Positions 54,089 through 62,274 of a stretch of 64,000 nt of DNA are shown here, piece after piece. The position numbers were made by a program, and so were the translations under genes. The stretch comes from Micromonospora sp. CB01531. GTDB taxonomy: Bacteria; Actinomycetota; Actinomycetes; Mycobacteriales; Micromonosporaceae. Each line of letters starts with the position of its first letter. The stretch's first letter is position 1. The notes under the pieces were generated by a model. That model did not search any database. It was given only the letters and a program-made list of their open reading frames with translations, and was not told the DNA's origin. Where the stretch lies: contig NZ_LWLS01000035.1 in the NCBI RefSeq assembly GCF_001905095.1, positions 96,377 through 160,376 of the forward strand, given 5' to 3'.

Positions 54089-54175
54089 AGACCCCCTCCG
54101 GCGAGCGCGCCGCGAGGAGTGACGACCGGCGTCGCCGGCCGTCGAGTGAACCCCCGATGAGAGGAACCAACCGCA

Positions 54176-54415
54176 ATGACCCGTGACGAGATCACCGCCG
54201 GCCTCGCCGAGATCCTCGAAGAGGTTGCCGGGGTGAACCCGGACGACGTGGCCGAGGGGAAGTCCTTCACCGACGACCTCGACGTCGACTCGCTCTCCAT
54301 GGTGGAGGTCGTGGTGGCGGCCGAGGAGAAGTTCGGCGTCAAGATCCCGGACAACGAGGTGCAGAACCTCAAGACCGTCGGGGACGCCGTCAGCTACATC
54401 GAGGCGCAGTCCTGA
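54176..54415 (+). CDS. acpP: Acyl carrier protein
   Basis: The 79-residue acidic protein carries DVDSLSMVEVV with the phosphopantetheine Ser39. The ribosome site GATGAGAGGAACC lies before ATG 54176. It sits between fabH and fabF, as in other actinobacteria, with an 87-bp gap before it. Confidence 0.96.
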   Translation: MTRDEITAGLAEILEEVAGVNPDDVAEGKSFTDDLDVDSLSMVEVVVAAEEKFGVKIPDNEVQNLKTVGDAVSYIEAQS

Positions 54416-54417
54416 TC

Positions 54418-55644
54418 ATGAGTCGCCCCGACGTCGTCGTCACCGGGCTCGGCGCGACGACCCCGCTCGGCGGGGACGTCGCGTCGACCTGGGACGCCAT
54501 GCTCGCCGGCCGCTCCGGGGTGAGTCCGCTCACCCAGGAGTGGGCGGCGCAACTGCCGGTCCGGATCGCGGCCCAGCTCGCCGTGGAGCCCAGCGAGGTG
54601 CTGGATCGGGTCAAGCTGCGCCGGCTGGACCGGTCCGAGGCGATCGCCCTCATCGCGGCCCAGCAGGCCTGGGCCGACGCCGGGCTGGCCGACGCCGGGC
54701 CCGACCCGGAGCGGCTGGCGGTCAGCATCGGCTCCGGCATCGGTGGGGCCACCACCCTGCTCGCCCAGGACGACATCCTGGAGGCGTCCGGCCCGCGGCG
54801 GGTCTCCCCGCACACCGTGCCGATGCTGATGCCGAACGGCCCGGCCGCCTGGGTCGGGCTGGAGGTGGGTGCCAAGGCCGGGGTGCACTCGGTGGCCAGC
54901 GCGTGCGCGACCGGCGCGGAGGCGATCGCGCTCGGCCTGGACATCATCCGCTCCGGCCGGGCCGACGTGGTGGTGGCGGGCGGCACCGAGGCGGTCATCC
55001 ACCCGCTGCCGATCGCCGGGTTCGCCTCGATGCGGGCCATGTCGACCCGCAACGACGAGCCGGAGAAGGCCTCCCGGCCGTGGGACAAGGGTCGCGACGG
55101 CTTCGTGCTCGGCGAGGGCGCGGGCGTGGTGGTCCTGGAGCGCGCCGACCACGCCGCCGCCCGCGGCGCCCGGGTGTACGCCCGGCTCGCCGGCGCCGGC
55201 ATCACCTCGGACGCGTACGACATCGTGCAGCCGCACGCCGAGGGCGAGGGCGCGATCCGCGCAATCGGGAAGGCGATCGCGGACTCGGACGTCGCCAAGA
55301 TGGATATCGTGCACGTCAACGCGCACGCCACCTCCACCCCGGTGGGCGACATGCTGGAGATCGGCGCGCTGCGCACGGCGCTGGGCGACCATCCCGTGCT
55401 GTCGGCCACCAAGTCGATGACCGGGCACCTGCTCGGCGCGGCCGGGGCGCTGGAGTCCATCGCCACCATCCTGGCCATCCGCGACGGGGTCGTGCCGCCG
55501 ACGATCAACCTCGACGACCCGGACGACGGCCTCACCCTGGAGGTGGCCGCCCACAAGGCACGGCACATGGAGATCCCCGCCGCGCTGAACAACGCGTTCG
55601 GTTTCGGCGGACACAACGTGGCTCTCGTCTTCACGCGGGCCTGA
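54418..55644 (+). CDS. fabF: 3-oxoacyl-ACP synthase II
   Basis: The 408-residue protein is a KAS enzyme. SVASACATGAEAIALG contains Cys163; HVNAHATSTPVGD and TKSMTGHLLGAAGALE carry the two His that complete the active site. It elongates acyl-ACP. The ATG at 54418 begins 2 bp after the acpP stop, so translation is coupled. Confidence 0.95.
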   Translation: MSRPDVVVTGLGATTPLGGDVASTWDAMLAGRSGVSPLTQEWAAQLPVRIAAQLAVEPSEVLDRVKLRRLDRSEAIALIAAQQAWADAGLADAGPDPERLAVSIGSGIGGATTLLAQDDILEASGPRRVSPHTVPMLMPNGPAAWVGLEVGAKAGVHSVASACATGAEAIALGLDIIRSGRADVVVAGGTEAVIHPLPIAGFASMRAMSTRNDEPEKASRPWDKGRDGFVLGEGAGVVVLERADHAAARGARVYARLAGAGITSDAYDIVQPHAEGEGAIRAIGKAIADSDVAKMDIVHVNAHATSTPVGDMLEIGALRTALGDHPVLSATKSMTGHLLGAAGALESIATILAIRDGVVPPTINLDDPDDGLTLEVAAHKARHMEIPAALNNAFGFGGHNVALVFTRA

Positions 55645-55666
55645 CCCCTCTGCCAGGGAGGCACCA

Positions 55667-57088
55667 GTGACCACGACCGCCGTCAGCGCGGACAGCTCGA
55701 CGGTGGACCACCGGGATCCGGAGGTCCGCCTCCGGGCGCTGTTCGACGCCGGCTCGCTGCGCCTGCTGGCGCCGCGGGACAGCTCCGGCGTGCGCTACGC
55801 GCGGGGGGAGATCGACGGTACGCCGGCCATCGCGTACGCCACCGACGCCACGAAGATGGGCGGCGCGATGGGCGCCGACGGGTGCCGGCACATCGTGGAC
55901 GCCATCGACACCGCCGTCCGGGAACGGGTGCCGGTGCTCGGCCTCTGGCACTCCGGCGGAGCCCGGCTGGCCGAGGGTGTGGTCGCCCTCGACGCCGTCG
56001 GCCAGGTCTTCGCGGCCATGGTCCGGGCATCCGGCCGGGTGCCGCAGATCTCCGTGGTGCTCGGGCCGGCCGCGGGTGGCGCCGCGTACGGTCCGGCGCT
56101 GACCGACGTCGTGGTGATGAGCGGGGCCGGCCGGATCTTCGTCACCGGCCCCGAGGTGGTCCGCAGCGTCACCGGCGAGCAGGTCGACATGGCGCGGCTG
56201 GGCGGCCCCGAGCCGCACGGCCGGCGCTCCGGTGTGGTGCATGTGACCTGCCAGGACGACGAGGAGGCGCTGGCCGAGTCGCGCAGGCTCACCGCGCTCC
56301 TCGGCCGCCAGGGGCGGCTCTCGCCGGACGACGTGGCCACCGGCGACGAGGGGCACGACCTCGCCGCGAAGATGCCGGCCGGGGCCAGCCGGGCGTACGA
56401 CGTGCGGCCGGTGGTGAAGGCGCTGCTCGACGCTCCGGGCGTGGAGCTGCACGCCAAGTGGGCGCCGAACATCGTCACCACGCTCGGCCGCTTCGCCGGT
56501 CGCACGGTCGGCGTGATCGCCAACAACCCGCTGCGGCTTGGTGGCTGCCTCGACGCGTCCAGCGCCGAGAAGGCCGCCCGCTTCGTGCGGATGTGCGACT
56601 CGCTCGGGGTGCCGCTGATCGTGCTGGTCGACGTCCCCGGCTACCTGCCCGGCCTGGGCCAGGAGTGGGACGGCGTGGTCCGGCGCGGGGCGAAGCTGCT
56701 GCACGCCTTCGCCGAGGCGGTGGTGCCGCGGGTGACGCTGGTGACCCGCAAGGCGTACGGCGGGGCGTACATCGCGATGAACTCCCGCTCGCTGGGGGCG
56801 ACCGCGGTGTTCGCCTGGCCGAACGCGGAGGTCGCGGTGATGGGCGCGAGCGCTGCGGTGAACGTCCTGCACCGCAAGAAGCTGGCCGCCGCTCCGGTCG
56901 AGGAGCGGGAGGCGCTGCGCGCCCAGCTGATCGAGGAGCAGATTCGGGTCGCCGGTGGCGTCAACCGAGCGCTGGAGATCGGCGTGGTGGACGAGGTGAT
57001 CAAGCCGGCGGAGACCCGGCGGCGGATCGCTGAGGCCCTCGCCGTGGCGCCGGCCGCCCGGGGCGCGCACGGCAACATTCCGCTGTAA
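55667..57088 (+). CDS. accD6: Acyl-CoA carboxylase carboxyltransferase beta subunit, AccD6-like
   Basis: The 473-residue protein has the crotonase-type carboxyltransferase halves. GLWHSGGARLAEGV and LGPAAGGAAYGPALTD form the biotin and acyl sites of the N-domain, and VIANNPLRLGGCLDASSAEKAARFVRMCDSLGVPLIVLVDVPGYLPG with KAYGGAYIAMNSRSLGA the C-domain. The fabD-acpP-KAS-accD6 order is that of the mycobacterial locus. It makes malonyl-CoA with a biotinylated AccA subunit elsewhere. GTG 55667 has GGGAGGCACCA upstream. Confidence 0.88.
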   Translation: MTTTAVSADSSTVDHRDPEVRLRALFDAGSLRLLAPRDSSGVRYARGEIDGTPAIAYATDATKMGGAMGADGCRHIVDAIDTAVRERVPVLGLWHSGGARLAEGVVALDAVGQVFAAMVRASGRVPQISVVLGPAAGGAAYGPALTDVVVMSGAGRIFVTGPEVVRSVTGEQVDMARLGGPEPHGRRSGVVHVTCQDDEEALAESRRLTALLGRQGRLSPDDVATGDEGHDLAAKMPAGASRAYDVRPVVKALLDAPGVELHAKWAPNIVTTLGRFAGRTVGVIANNPLRLGGCLDASSAEKAARFVRMCDSLGVPLIVLVDVPGYLPGLGQEWDGVVRRGAKLLHAFAEAVVPRVTLVTRKAYGGAYIAMNSRSLGATAVFAWPNAEVAVMGASAAVNVLHRKKLAAAPVEEREALRAQLIEEQIRVAGGVNRALEIGVVDEVIKPAETRRRIAEALAVAPAARGAHGNIPL

Positions 57089-57103
57089 CCACCGGTCGTA
57101 CCG

Positions 57104-57137
57104 TCAGGGTCCGCGCTCATCCGGGCGCGGGCCCTGA
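57104..57137 (+). terminator. Terminator of the fab operon
   Basis: TCAGGGTCCGCGC and GCGCGGGCCCTGA pair over 13 bp with one G-T pair and an 8-nt loop, 15 bp after accD6. Confidence 0.75.
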
Positions 57138-57273
57138 TGTCTTCTCAGGTCCGGCTGTCCCATGGCCACCCCAGCCTGCCCGCGCCCAGCGCGGCGCCGC
57201 ACCCGGTTTGCGACCGCCCCGGCCGGCGGGGCGACTAGGGTGAGGGCGGCCGAGACGTGTCGAGGAGCACGCC

Positions 57274-57984
57274 GTGGACGCGACCGAGATCCGCAAGCTC
57301 GCCGCGCTCGAGGACACCCACTGGTGGTACCGGGAGCGGCGGGCCCTGCTGGGTCGGGCGCTGCGGCGGCTGGCGGCGGCCGGGGTGCGCCCGGAGCGGG
57401 CGCTGGACATCGGCGCCGCCGGCGGCGGCAACACCCGGGTGCTGCGGGCGCACGGCTGGCGGCCGCTCGCACTGGAATACAGCGCGGAGGGCGCCGGGCT
57501 GGCCCGCGAGCGGGGCCTGGCCGTGATCCGGGCCGACGCCCGGCACCTGCCGGTCCCCTCGGCCAGCCTGGGTCTGGTGGTCGCCTTCGACATCCTGGAG
57601 CACTTCGACGAGGACCACCTGGCCGCCGCCGAGATCCGCCGCGCCCTATGGCCGGGCGGGACCGCGCTGATCGCGGTGCCGGCCGACATGCGGCTCTGGT
57701 CGGCGCACGACGTGGCCGTCGGGCACGTCCGCCGCTACGACCGGGCCGGGCTGCGGGCGGTGGTGGCGAAGGCCGGGCTGGCGGTGGACGAGTTGTGGAG
57801 CTGGAACGTGCTGCTCCGGCCGGTCGCGGCCTGGCGGCGGCGCCGATCCGCCGGCAGCGACCTGGACCACCTGCGCCCCGCGGTCAACCGGGGACTGCGC
57901 GCGATCATCACCGCCGAGCGGTACCTGCCGGTGCGGTCGCTGCCCGGCGTCTCGCTGATGCTGCGCGCCCACCGCCCGGCCTGA
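57274..57984 (+). CDS. Class I SAM-dependent methyltransferase
   Basis: The 236-residue protein has motif I ALDIGAAGGGNTRVLRAHGWRPLALEYSAEG, LVVAFDILEHFDEDHLAAAEIRRALWPGGTALIAVPA, and the SAH-linked DARHLPV acidic loop. The N-terminal KLAALEDTHWWYRERRALL is a conserved start in glycosyl-linked methyltransferases. Substrate unknown. GAGGAGCACGCC precedes GTG 57274. It converges with the ROK gene. Confidence 0.82.
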   Translation: MDATEIRKLAALEDTHWWYRERRALLGRALRRLAAAGVRPERALDIGAAGGGNTRVLRAHGWRPLALEYSAEGAGLARERGLAVIRADARHLPVPSASLGLVVAFDILEHFDEDHLAAAEIRRALWPGGTALIAVPADMRLWSAHDVAVGHVRRYDRAGLRAVVAKAGLAVDELWSWNVLLRPVAAWRRRRSAGSDLDHLRPAVNRGLRAIITAERYLPVRSLPGVSLMLRAHRPA

Positions 57985-58001
57985 CCGGCCGGAACACCGG
58001 G

Positions 58002-58910
58002 TCAGCGGGGCGCGGGCACCGCCTCGCGAGCCAGGGTGAGCGCGCCGAGCAGCGCGGCGTCGTCGGCGAACCGGGAGAGCACCACGTCGGGCCGGTGCGG
58101 CAGCACCTCCTTGAGCCGGTCGACCAGCAGCCCGCGGATCAGCGCGCTGCGGGCCACCCCGCCCACCAGCACCACCCGTTGCGGATCGAGCAGCAGGCAG
58201 CAGGTGACCAGGTGTCGGGCCACCTCGTCGACCCGGGCGGTCAGCGCGTCGCGCGCCGCCCCGGGCCGCTCCGCCGCGTCGGCGAGCCCGGCCGCCCCGC
58301 CCGGCACGCCGAGGTCCTCGGCGAGCCGGTCCAGCGCCCGGCCGGAGAAGTCCAGCTCCAGCATGGTGCCCGGCCAGGGGCCGCCGGCCACGGCGTACCC
58401 GATCTCGCCGGCCGCCCCGCGGTGTCCGGCCAGGACGGTCCCCCCGACCGTCACGGCGGCCGCCACGCCGGTGCCGATGCCCACCACCAGGCCGGGGTCG
58501 GCGTCCCGCAGCGCGCCCAGCCGCAGCTCGGCCAGGGCGGCGGCGTTCAGGTCGTTGTCCACCGCCACCCGGGCCACGCCGAGCGCGTCCCGGACCGCGT
58601 CGGCCAGCCGCAGCCGCTCCCACCCGGGCACGTTGGGGGCCAGGTCGATGCCGTCCGGGCGGACCACGCCGGGCGAGGCGACCCCGGCCGCGACGAGCGG
58701 CCCACCGACCTCGGCGACCAGCTCCGCGGCGAGGTGCAGGGCGCGGTCCAGCGCCTGCGGCGCGCCCTGCTCGGCGTGCGTCGGGACCCGGCGGTGGGCC
58801 AGGAGCTGCCCCTCGGCGTCGGCCACCCCGACGGCCATCTTGGTGCCACCGAAGTCGATGCCGAGCAGCAGCCCGCCGGTCCGGGTGGACCCCGCCAGCT
58901 CCACGCTCAC
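58002..58910 (-). CDS. ROK-family sugar kinase or regulator-type protein
   Basis: The 302-residue protein starts MSVELAGSTRTGGLLLGIDFGGTKMAVGVAD with DFGGTK at 19-24, the ATP phosphate motif. VDNDLNAAALAE and GIGTGVAAAVTVGGTVLAGHRGAAGEIGY are the sugar- and phosphate-site blocks. The usual CxCGxxGCxE zinc motif is missing, replaced by LELDFSGRALDR. It is therefore a diverged member, perhaps a kinase for an unusual substrate. GTG 58910 overlaps the lyase stop. Confidence 0.82.
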   Translation of the reverse strand: MSVELAGSTRTGGLLLGIDFGGTKMAVGVADAEGQLLAHRRVPTHAEQGAPQALDRALHLAAELVAEVGGPLVAAGVASPGVVRPDGIDLAPNVPGWERLRLADAVRDALGVARVAVDNDLNAAALAELRLGALRDADPGLVVGIGTGVAAAVTVGGTVLAGHRGAAGEIGYAVAGGPWPGTMLELDFSGRALDRLAEDLGVPGGAAGLADAAERPGAARDALTARVDEVARHLVTCCLLLDPQRVVLVGGVARSALIRGLLVDRLKEVLPHRPDVVLSRFADDAALLGALTLAREAVPAPR

Positions 58911-60364
58911 CGGGCCACCAGCTCGGCGGCGACGGCGTCCAGCGCGTCGTCCGCCCGGCGGAGCCGGTCGCGCACCGCCGCCAGGCGGTCGGCGACCCCC
59001 TCGAACGCGACGCGCAGCGTACCCACCTGGGCGCGGACCGCGGCGGCGCCCGGCCCGTCCACCTGAGCCCGGTTCAGCACCAGGTCGGGACGGACGGCGG
59101 CGGCGATCAGGTCGGCGACCGCGGCGTCGTCGAGCGGGCCGGTCAGCCCCGCGGCCGCGGCCCGGACGCCCTCGGCGGTCCAGGTGTCCGGGCCACCGGC
59201 CCGGACCAGCCGGCCGACCACCGAGTGGGCGGCCCGGAACGGCACCCCGTGCCGGGTCAGCGCGTCGGCCGCGGCGGTGGTGGTGGCGCCGGAGGCGACG
59301 ATCTCCTCCCGGCTCGGCGGCGACAGCGGCTCCACCTCGGCCAGGAAGCCGCCGACCAGGGCGAAGAAGCGCTCCGCCCGGTCGTTGCTCTCCCAGAGCC
59401 GGACCTGCACGTCGGTGGTGGCGTTGTTGGAGTCCTCCCACCAGGCGGCGCCGACGTTGTTCAACACCGAGGCGGCGTCCGCCGCGGCCGCGCCGGCGTA
59501 CGAGACCAGGTGCTCCAGCACCACCGGGTTGCGCTTCTGCGGCATGATGCTGCTGCCCTGGGTGAAGTCGCCCGGCGTGGTGACCCACTGCCAGCTCAAC
59601 CAGTCCATCAGGGTGCGGGCCAGCCGGGCCCCGGTGGCCAGCGCCTGCGCGTTGAGGGTGCCGACACGGACCAGGTGGTCGGCGCCGGCCACGGCCTCGT
59701 ACGAGTTGGTCACCAGGCCGGCGAACCCGAGCAGCTCCGCCACCCGGGCCGGGGCGATGTCCAGGTCGGTGCCGGCGAACGCGCAGGAGCCCAGCGGCGA
59801 GACGTTGAGCTGGTCGATCAGGTCGGCGTAGGCGGCCGCCTCGCCGGCGAGCGCCTCGGCGTACCCGGCGAGCGCGTGCCCGATGGTAGTGGGCTGGGCC
59901 GGCCGGCGGTGGGTGTAGCCGGTGATGACCACGTCCGCGTACCGGTCGGCGCGGTCCAGGCCGGTCCGGCCGGTGGCCAGCACCCGGTCCAGCACCCCGA
60001 GGAGCTGGTCCCGCAGCAGCATCCGGAACACCCCGGCATCCAGGTCGTTCCGGCTCCGGGCCAGCTGCACGTCGAGCTCGGCGGTGGGGATGCCGCACGC
60101 CTCGGCGAGCCGCTTCTCCAGCAGGTAGTACGTGTCCTCGAAGCTGCCGTCGTACGCTGGCGTCGGGGTGGTGTCGGCGCGCAGGACGGCCAGCCCGCGC
60201 AGCAGCCGGGCACCCCGCTCGGCGGGGATCAGCCCCTGCTCGGTCAGCATCACCACGTGCGCCTGGCTGGCCCGGACCATTGCCGGATACAGGTGGCCCA
60301 CATGGTGGTCGTAGGTGGGCGCCAGGTGGTGCCGCTGGTAGGTGGTCAGCGGGGATGTGCTCAT
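58907..60364 (-). CDS. Argininosuccinate lyase-like enzyme
   Basis: The 485-residue protein belongs to the fumarase/aspartase superfamily. SRNDLDAG at 104-111, GYTHRRPAQPTT at 149-160 and the signature GSSIMPQKRNP at 270-280 are all in place, so it should be active. It is close to ArgH but its genomic partner set is catabolic, not arginine biosynthesis, so it may cleave another N-substituted fumaryl-type or related compound. It is coupled to the ROK gene. A normal argH is not in view. Confidence 0.8.
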   Translation of the reverse strand: MSTSPLTTYQRHHLAPTYDHHVGHLYPAMVRASQAHVVMLTEQGLIPAERGARLLRGLAVLRADTTPTPAYDGSFEDTYYLLEKRLAEACGIPTAELDVQLARSRNDLDAGVFRMLLRDQLLGVLDRVLATGRTGLDRADRYADVVITGYTHRRPAQPTTIGHALAGYAEALAGEAAAYADLIDQLNVSPLGSCAFAGTDLDIAPARVAELLGFAGLVTNSYEAVAGADHLVRVGTLNAQALATGARLARTLMDWLSWQWVTTPGDFTQGSSIMPQKRNPVVLEHLVSYAGAAAADAASVLNNVGAAWWEDSNNATTDVQVRLWESNDRAERFFALVGGFLAEVEPLSPPSREEIVASGATTTAAADALTRHGVPFRAAHSVVGRLVRAGGPDTWTAEGVRAAAAGLTGPLDDAAVADLIAAAVRPDLVLNRAQVDGPGAAAVRAQVGTLRVAFEGVADRLAAVRDRLRRADDALDAVAAELVAR

Positions 60365-60422
60365 GACGGTTCCTTCCAGTCCGCGGGCGGGCGGTGGGCC
60401 GCCCCGATGCGGGTTCGGCCGG

Positions 60423-61376
60423 TCAGTCGGTCAGGCCGAGCAGCCGTTCGGCGTTGCCGGCGAAGATCGCGCGTAGGTGGTCGTCGGGCAGGCCCAGTTC
60501 CCGGCAGACCCGGAGCTGGTCGTCGAGGTAGCGGGTGACGTAGCCGCGCGGAAACCAGGACGAGTCGCTGCCGAAGACGATCCGGTGCGGGCCGATCGTC
60601 TCGTAGCAGCGGCGGAACAGGTCCTCCAGGGTCAGCTTGTACGGCATCCACCGCACCCACTGGTTGGAGCCGGACGTGTCGACGTGGATGTTGGGGCAGC
60701 CCCAGGCGGCGAAGAACAGCTCCTGCACGTGCTGGACACCGAAGTGCGGCACCACCACGGCCAGTTCCGGGAAGCGCCGGGCCATCCGGGCCAGCTCGTC
60801 CGGGCCGCCGTACCGGCCGAAGCTGAGGCCGCCGGCGCTGCCGTAGTGCCCGATGTGGATCAGGACGGGCACGCCGAGTCGCTGGGCGGTGCCCCAGAGC
60901 GGGTCCAGGTCCTCGTGGTCGAGCGGGCCGCGCAGCAGCGGGGCGAACAGCTTCAGCCCGCGCAGGCCACGCTCGGTCACCGCGCGTTCCAGTTCCCGCG
61001 CGGCGTCCGGGCCGTACGGGTCGTGGTGGGCGAAGCCGAGCAGCAGGTCTGGGTGGCGGTCCACCACGTCGGCGAGGGTGTCGTTGCCGCCGCCGGTCAC
61101 GAAGACAGCCTTGCGGATGTTGACCGCGCGCAGTTCGCCGGCCCAGCGGTCGGCCTCGTCCTGCCAGCGCTCGGCGGGCGGCTCGGGGTCGGGGAAGCCC
61201 CACGCCTGCCGCCACTGCCGGGCGTACGGCGCGGAGCCGGCGGCCCGGACCATCCGCTCGTGCTCCCCGCCGGGATGCATGCCGGCAGCCTGCTCGCAGG
61301 CGTGGATCGTCTCGTCCGCGCCGATCCGGAAGTGCAGGTGGAAGTCGACGACGTCCAGTCCCCGGTCGCTGCTCAT
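60423..61376 (-). CDS. Amidohydrolase-family (amidohydrolase 2) enzyme
   Basis: The 317-residue protein opens with VVDFHLHFRIGADE, the HxH metal ligands (13 and 15). VLIHIGHYGSAGG and VVVPHFGVQHVQELFFAAWGCPNIHVDTSG hold the later His, and RIVFGSDSSWFPRG the final Asp near 275. The fold is the Amidohydrolase_2 metal-dependent hydrolase/decarboxylase type. Substrate unknown. The ATG at 61376 overlaps the upstream mini-ORF stop. Confidence 0.82.
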   Translation of the reverse strand: MSSDRGLDVVDFHLHFRIGADETIHACEQAAGMHPGGEHERMVRAAGSAPYARQWRQAWGFPDPEPPAERWQDEADRWAGELRAVNIRKAVFVTGGGNDTLADVVDRHPDLLLGFAHHDPYGPDAARELERAVTERGLRGLKLFAPLLRGPLDHEDLDPLWGTAQRLGVPVLIHIGHYGSAGGLSFGRYGGPDELARMARRFPELAVVVPHFGVQHVQELFFAAWGCPNIHVDTSGSNQWVRWMPYKLTLEDLFRRCYETIGPHRIVFGSDSSWFPRGYVTRYLDDQLRVCRELGLPDDHLRAIFAGNAERLLGLTD

Positions 61377-61456
61377 GCCGGCGCCTCGCTACGCTCGGCC
61401 CCGGCATGAGGCACCACGGCGCTGTGCTGATGATTCGCTCGCTGGCGCTCGCTCAT
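61373..61456 (-). repeat. Mini-ORF repeat element (27 codons) inserted between coupled genes
   Basis: The segment reads on the minus strand as ATG...TGA, encoding MSERQRANHQHSAVVPHAG plus AERSEAPA. Its ATG overlaps the creatininase stop (ATGA) and its TGA overlaps the amidohydrolase ATG (ATGA). It has GGAGGGAGC upstream. Its DNA is built of related words: AGCGAGCGCCAGCGAGCG near its start and GAGCGTAGCGAGGC near its end. I recall similar 'MSERSERI' mini-ORFs in many copies in Micromonospora genomes, but no other copy was found in this window. Confidence 0.55.
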
Positions 61457-62274
61457 GATGCTCCCTCCGTCGGCAGTGGATCGGCGGTGGGCGGCGCCGG
61501 CGGTGGGGCGGCCACCCAGGCGGCGACGACCTCCCGCAGCCGCTCCCCGGCCAGCGCGCGGACCCGCCGGCCGGCCTCCTCGCTGGCCAGCGAGACGTGC
61601 CCGGACCAGCCCTGCCAGGGCTCGGGGTGCGACTCCACGAGCACGTACGGGTGGGGCACCGGCAGTTTCGGCCGCGGCGGCAGGTCGGTGGCGGCGTCGA
61701 GGCGTACCGCGCCGGGGTCGAAGCCGAGCACCCCGGAGGTCTCGTACGCCCCGCCGTGCCCGCGGGCCGGCGGTGCGCCGTAGATCTCCGTGGTCTCCGC
61801 CGGGTTGACCAGCTGGAACCAGTTGACCAGCAGCAGGCTGGCGGTGCGCCGGCCGGAGACCCATTCCATGGCGGCCCGGACCGTGGACATGTTGGCGTCG
61901 TGGCCGTTGACCACCAGCAGCCGGGGGAAGCCGGCGGCGACGATGCCCTCGATCACGTCGGCGAGGTAGCCGATCGCGATCTCCGGCCGGATCGCCACCG
62001 TCCCCGGCCAGGGCCGGGTCTGCCCCGGGCAGGCGGCGTACGCGACGGCGGGGAAGAGCACGCCGCGTGGCCCCGGCTCGTCGCGGGCGGACTCGCCGGC
62101 GAAGCCCTCGGCGAGGATCAGGTCGGTGCCGAGCGGCAGGTGCGGACCGTGCCACTCGACCGCGCCGACCGGGAGCACCGCGAAGTCCGCCGCCGCGGCG
62201 ACCGCGGCGAGTTCCCCGCCGGGGACCCGGGCGGCGGGAAGCAGTCCGCCGCCCGCCGGCCAGCGGTCCGTCAC
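61453..62274 (-). CDS. Creatininase-family amidohydrolase
   Basis: The 273-residue protein has VGAVEWHGPHLPLGTD at 36-51 with Glu40, His42, His45 and Asp51, NGHDAN with His125, and RGHGGAYETS with His173 and Glu178, which together match the two-metal site of creatininases. Family members hydrolyse cyclic or linear amides, including creatinine and formamide-type substrates. The GTG 62274 overlaps the permease stop. Confidence 0.84.
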   Translation of the reverse strand: MTDRWPAGGGLLPAARVPGGELAAVAAAADFAVLPVGAVEWHGPHLPLGTDLILAEGFAGESARDEPGPRGVLFPAVAYAACPGQTRPWPGTVAIRPEIAIGYLADVIEGIVAAGFPRLLVVNGHDANMSTVRAAMEWVSGRRTASLLLVNWFQLVNPAETTEIYGAPPARGHGGAYETSGVLGFDPGAVRLDAATDLPPRPKLPVPHPYVLVESHPEPWQGWSGHVSLASEEAGRRVRALAGERLREVVAAWVAAPPPAPPTADPLPTEGAS

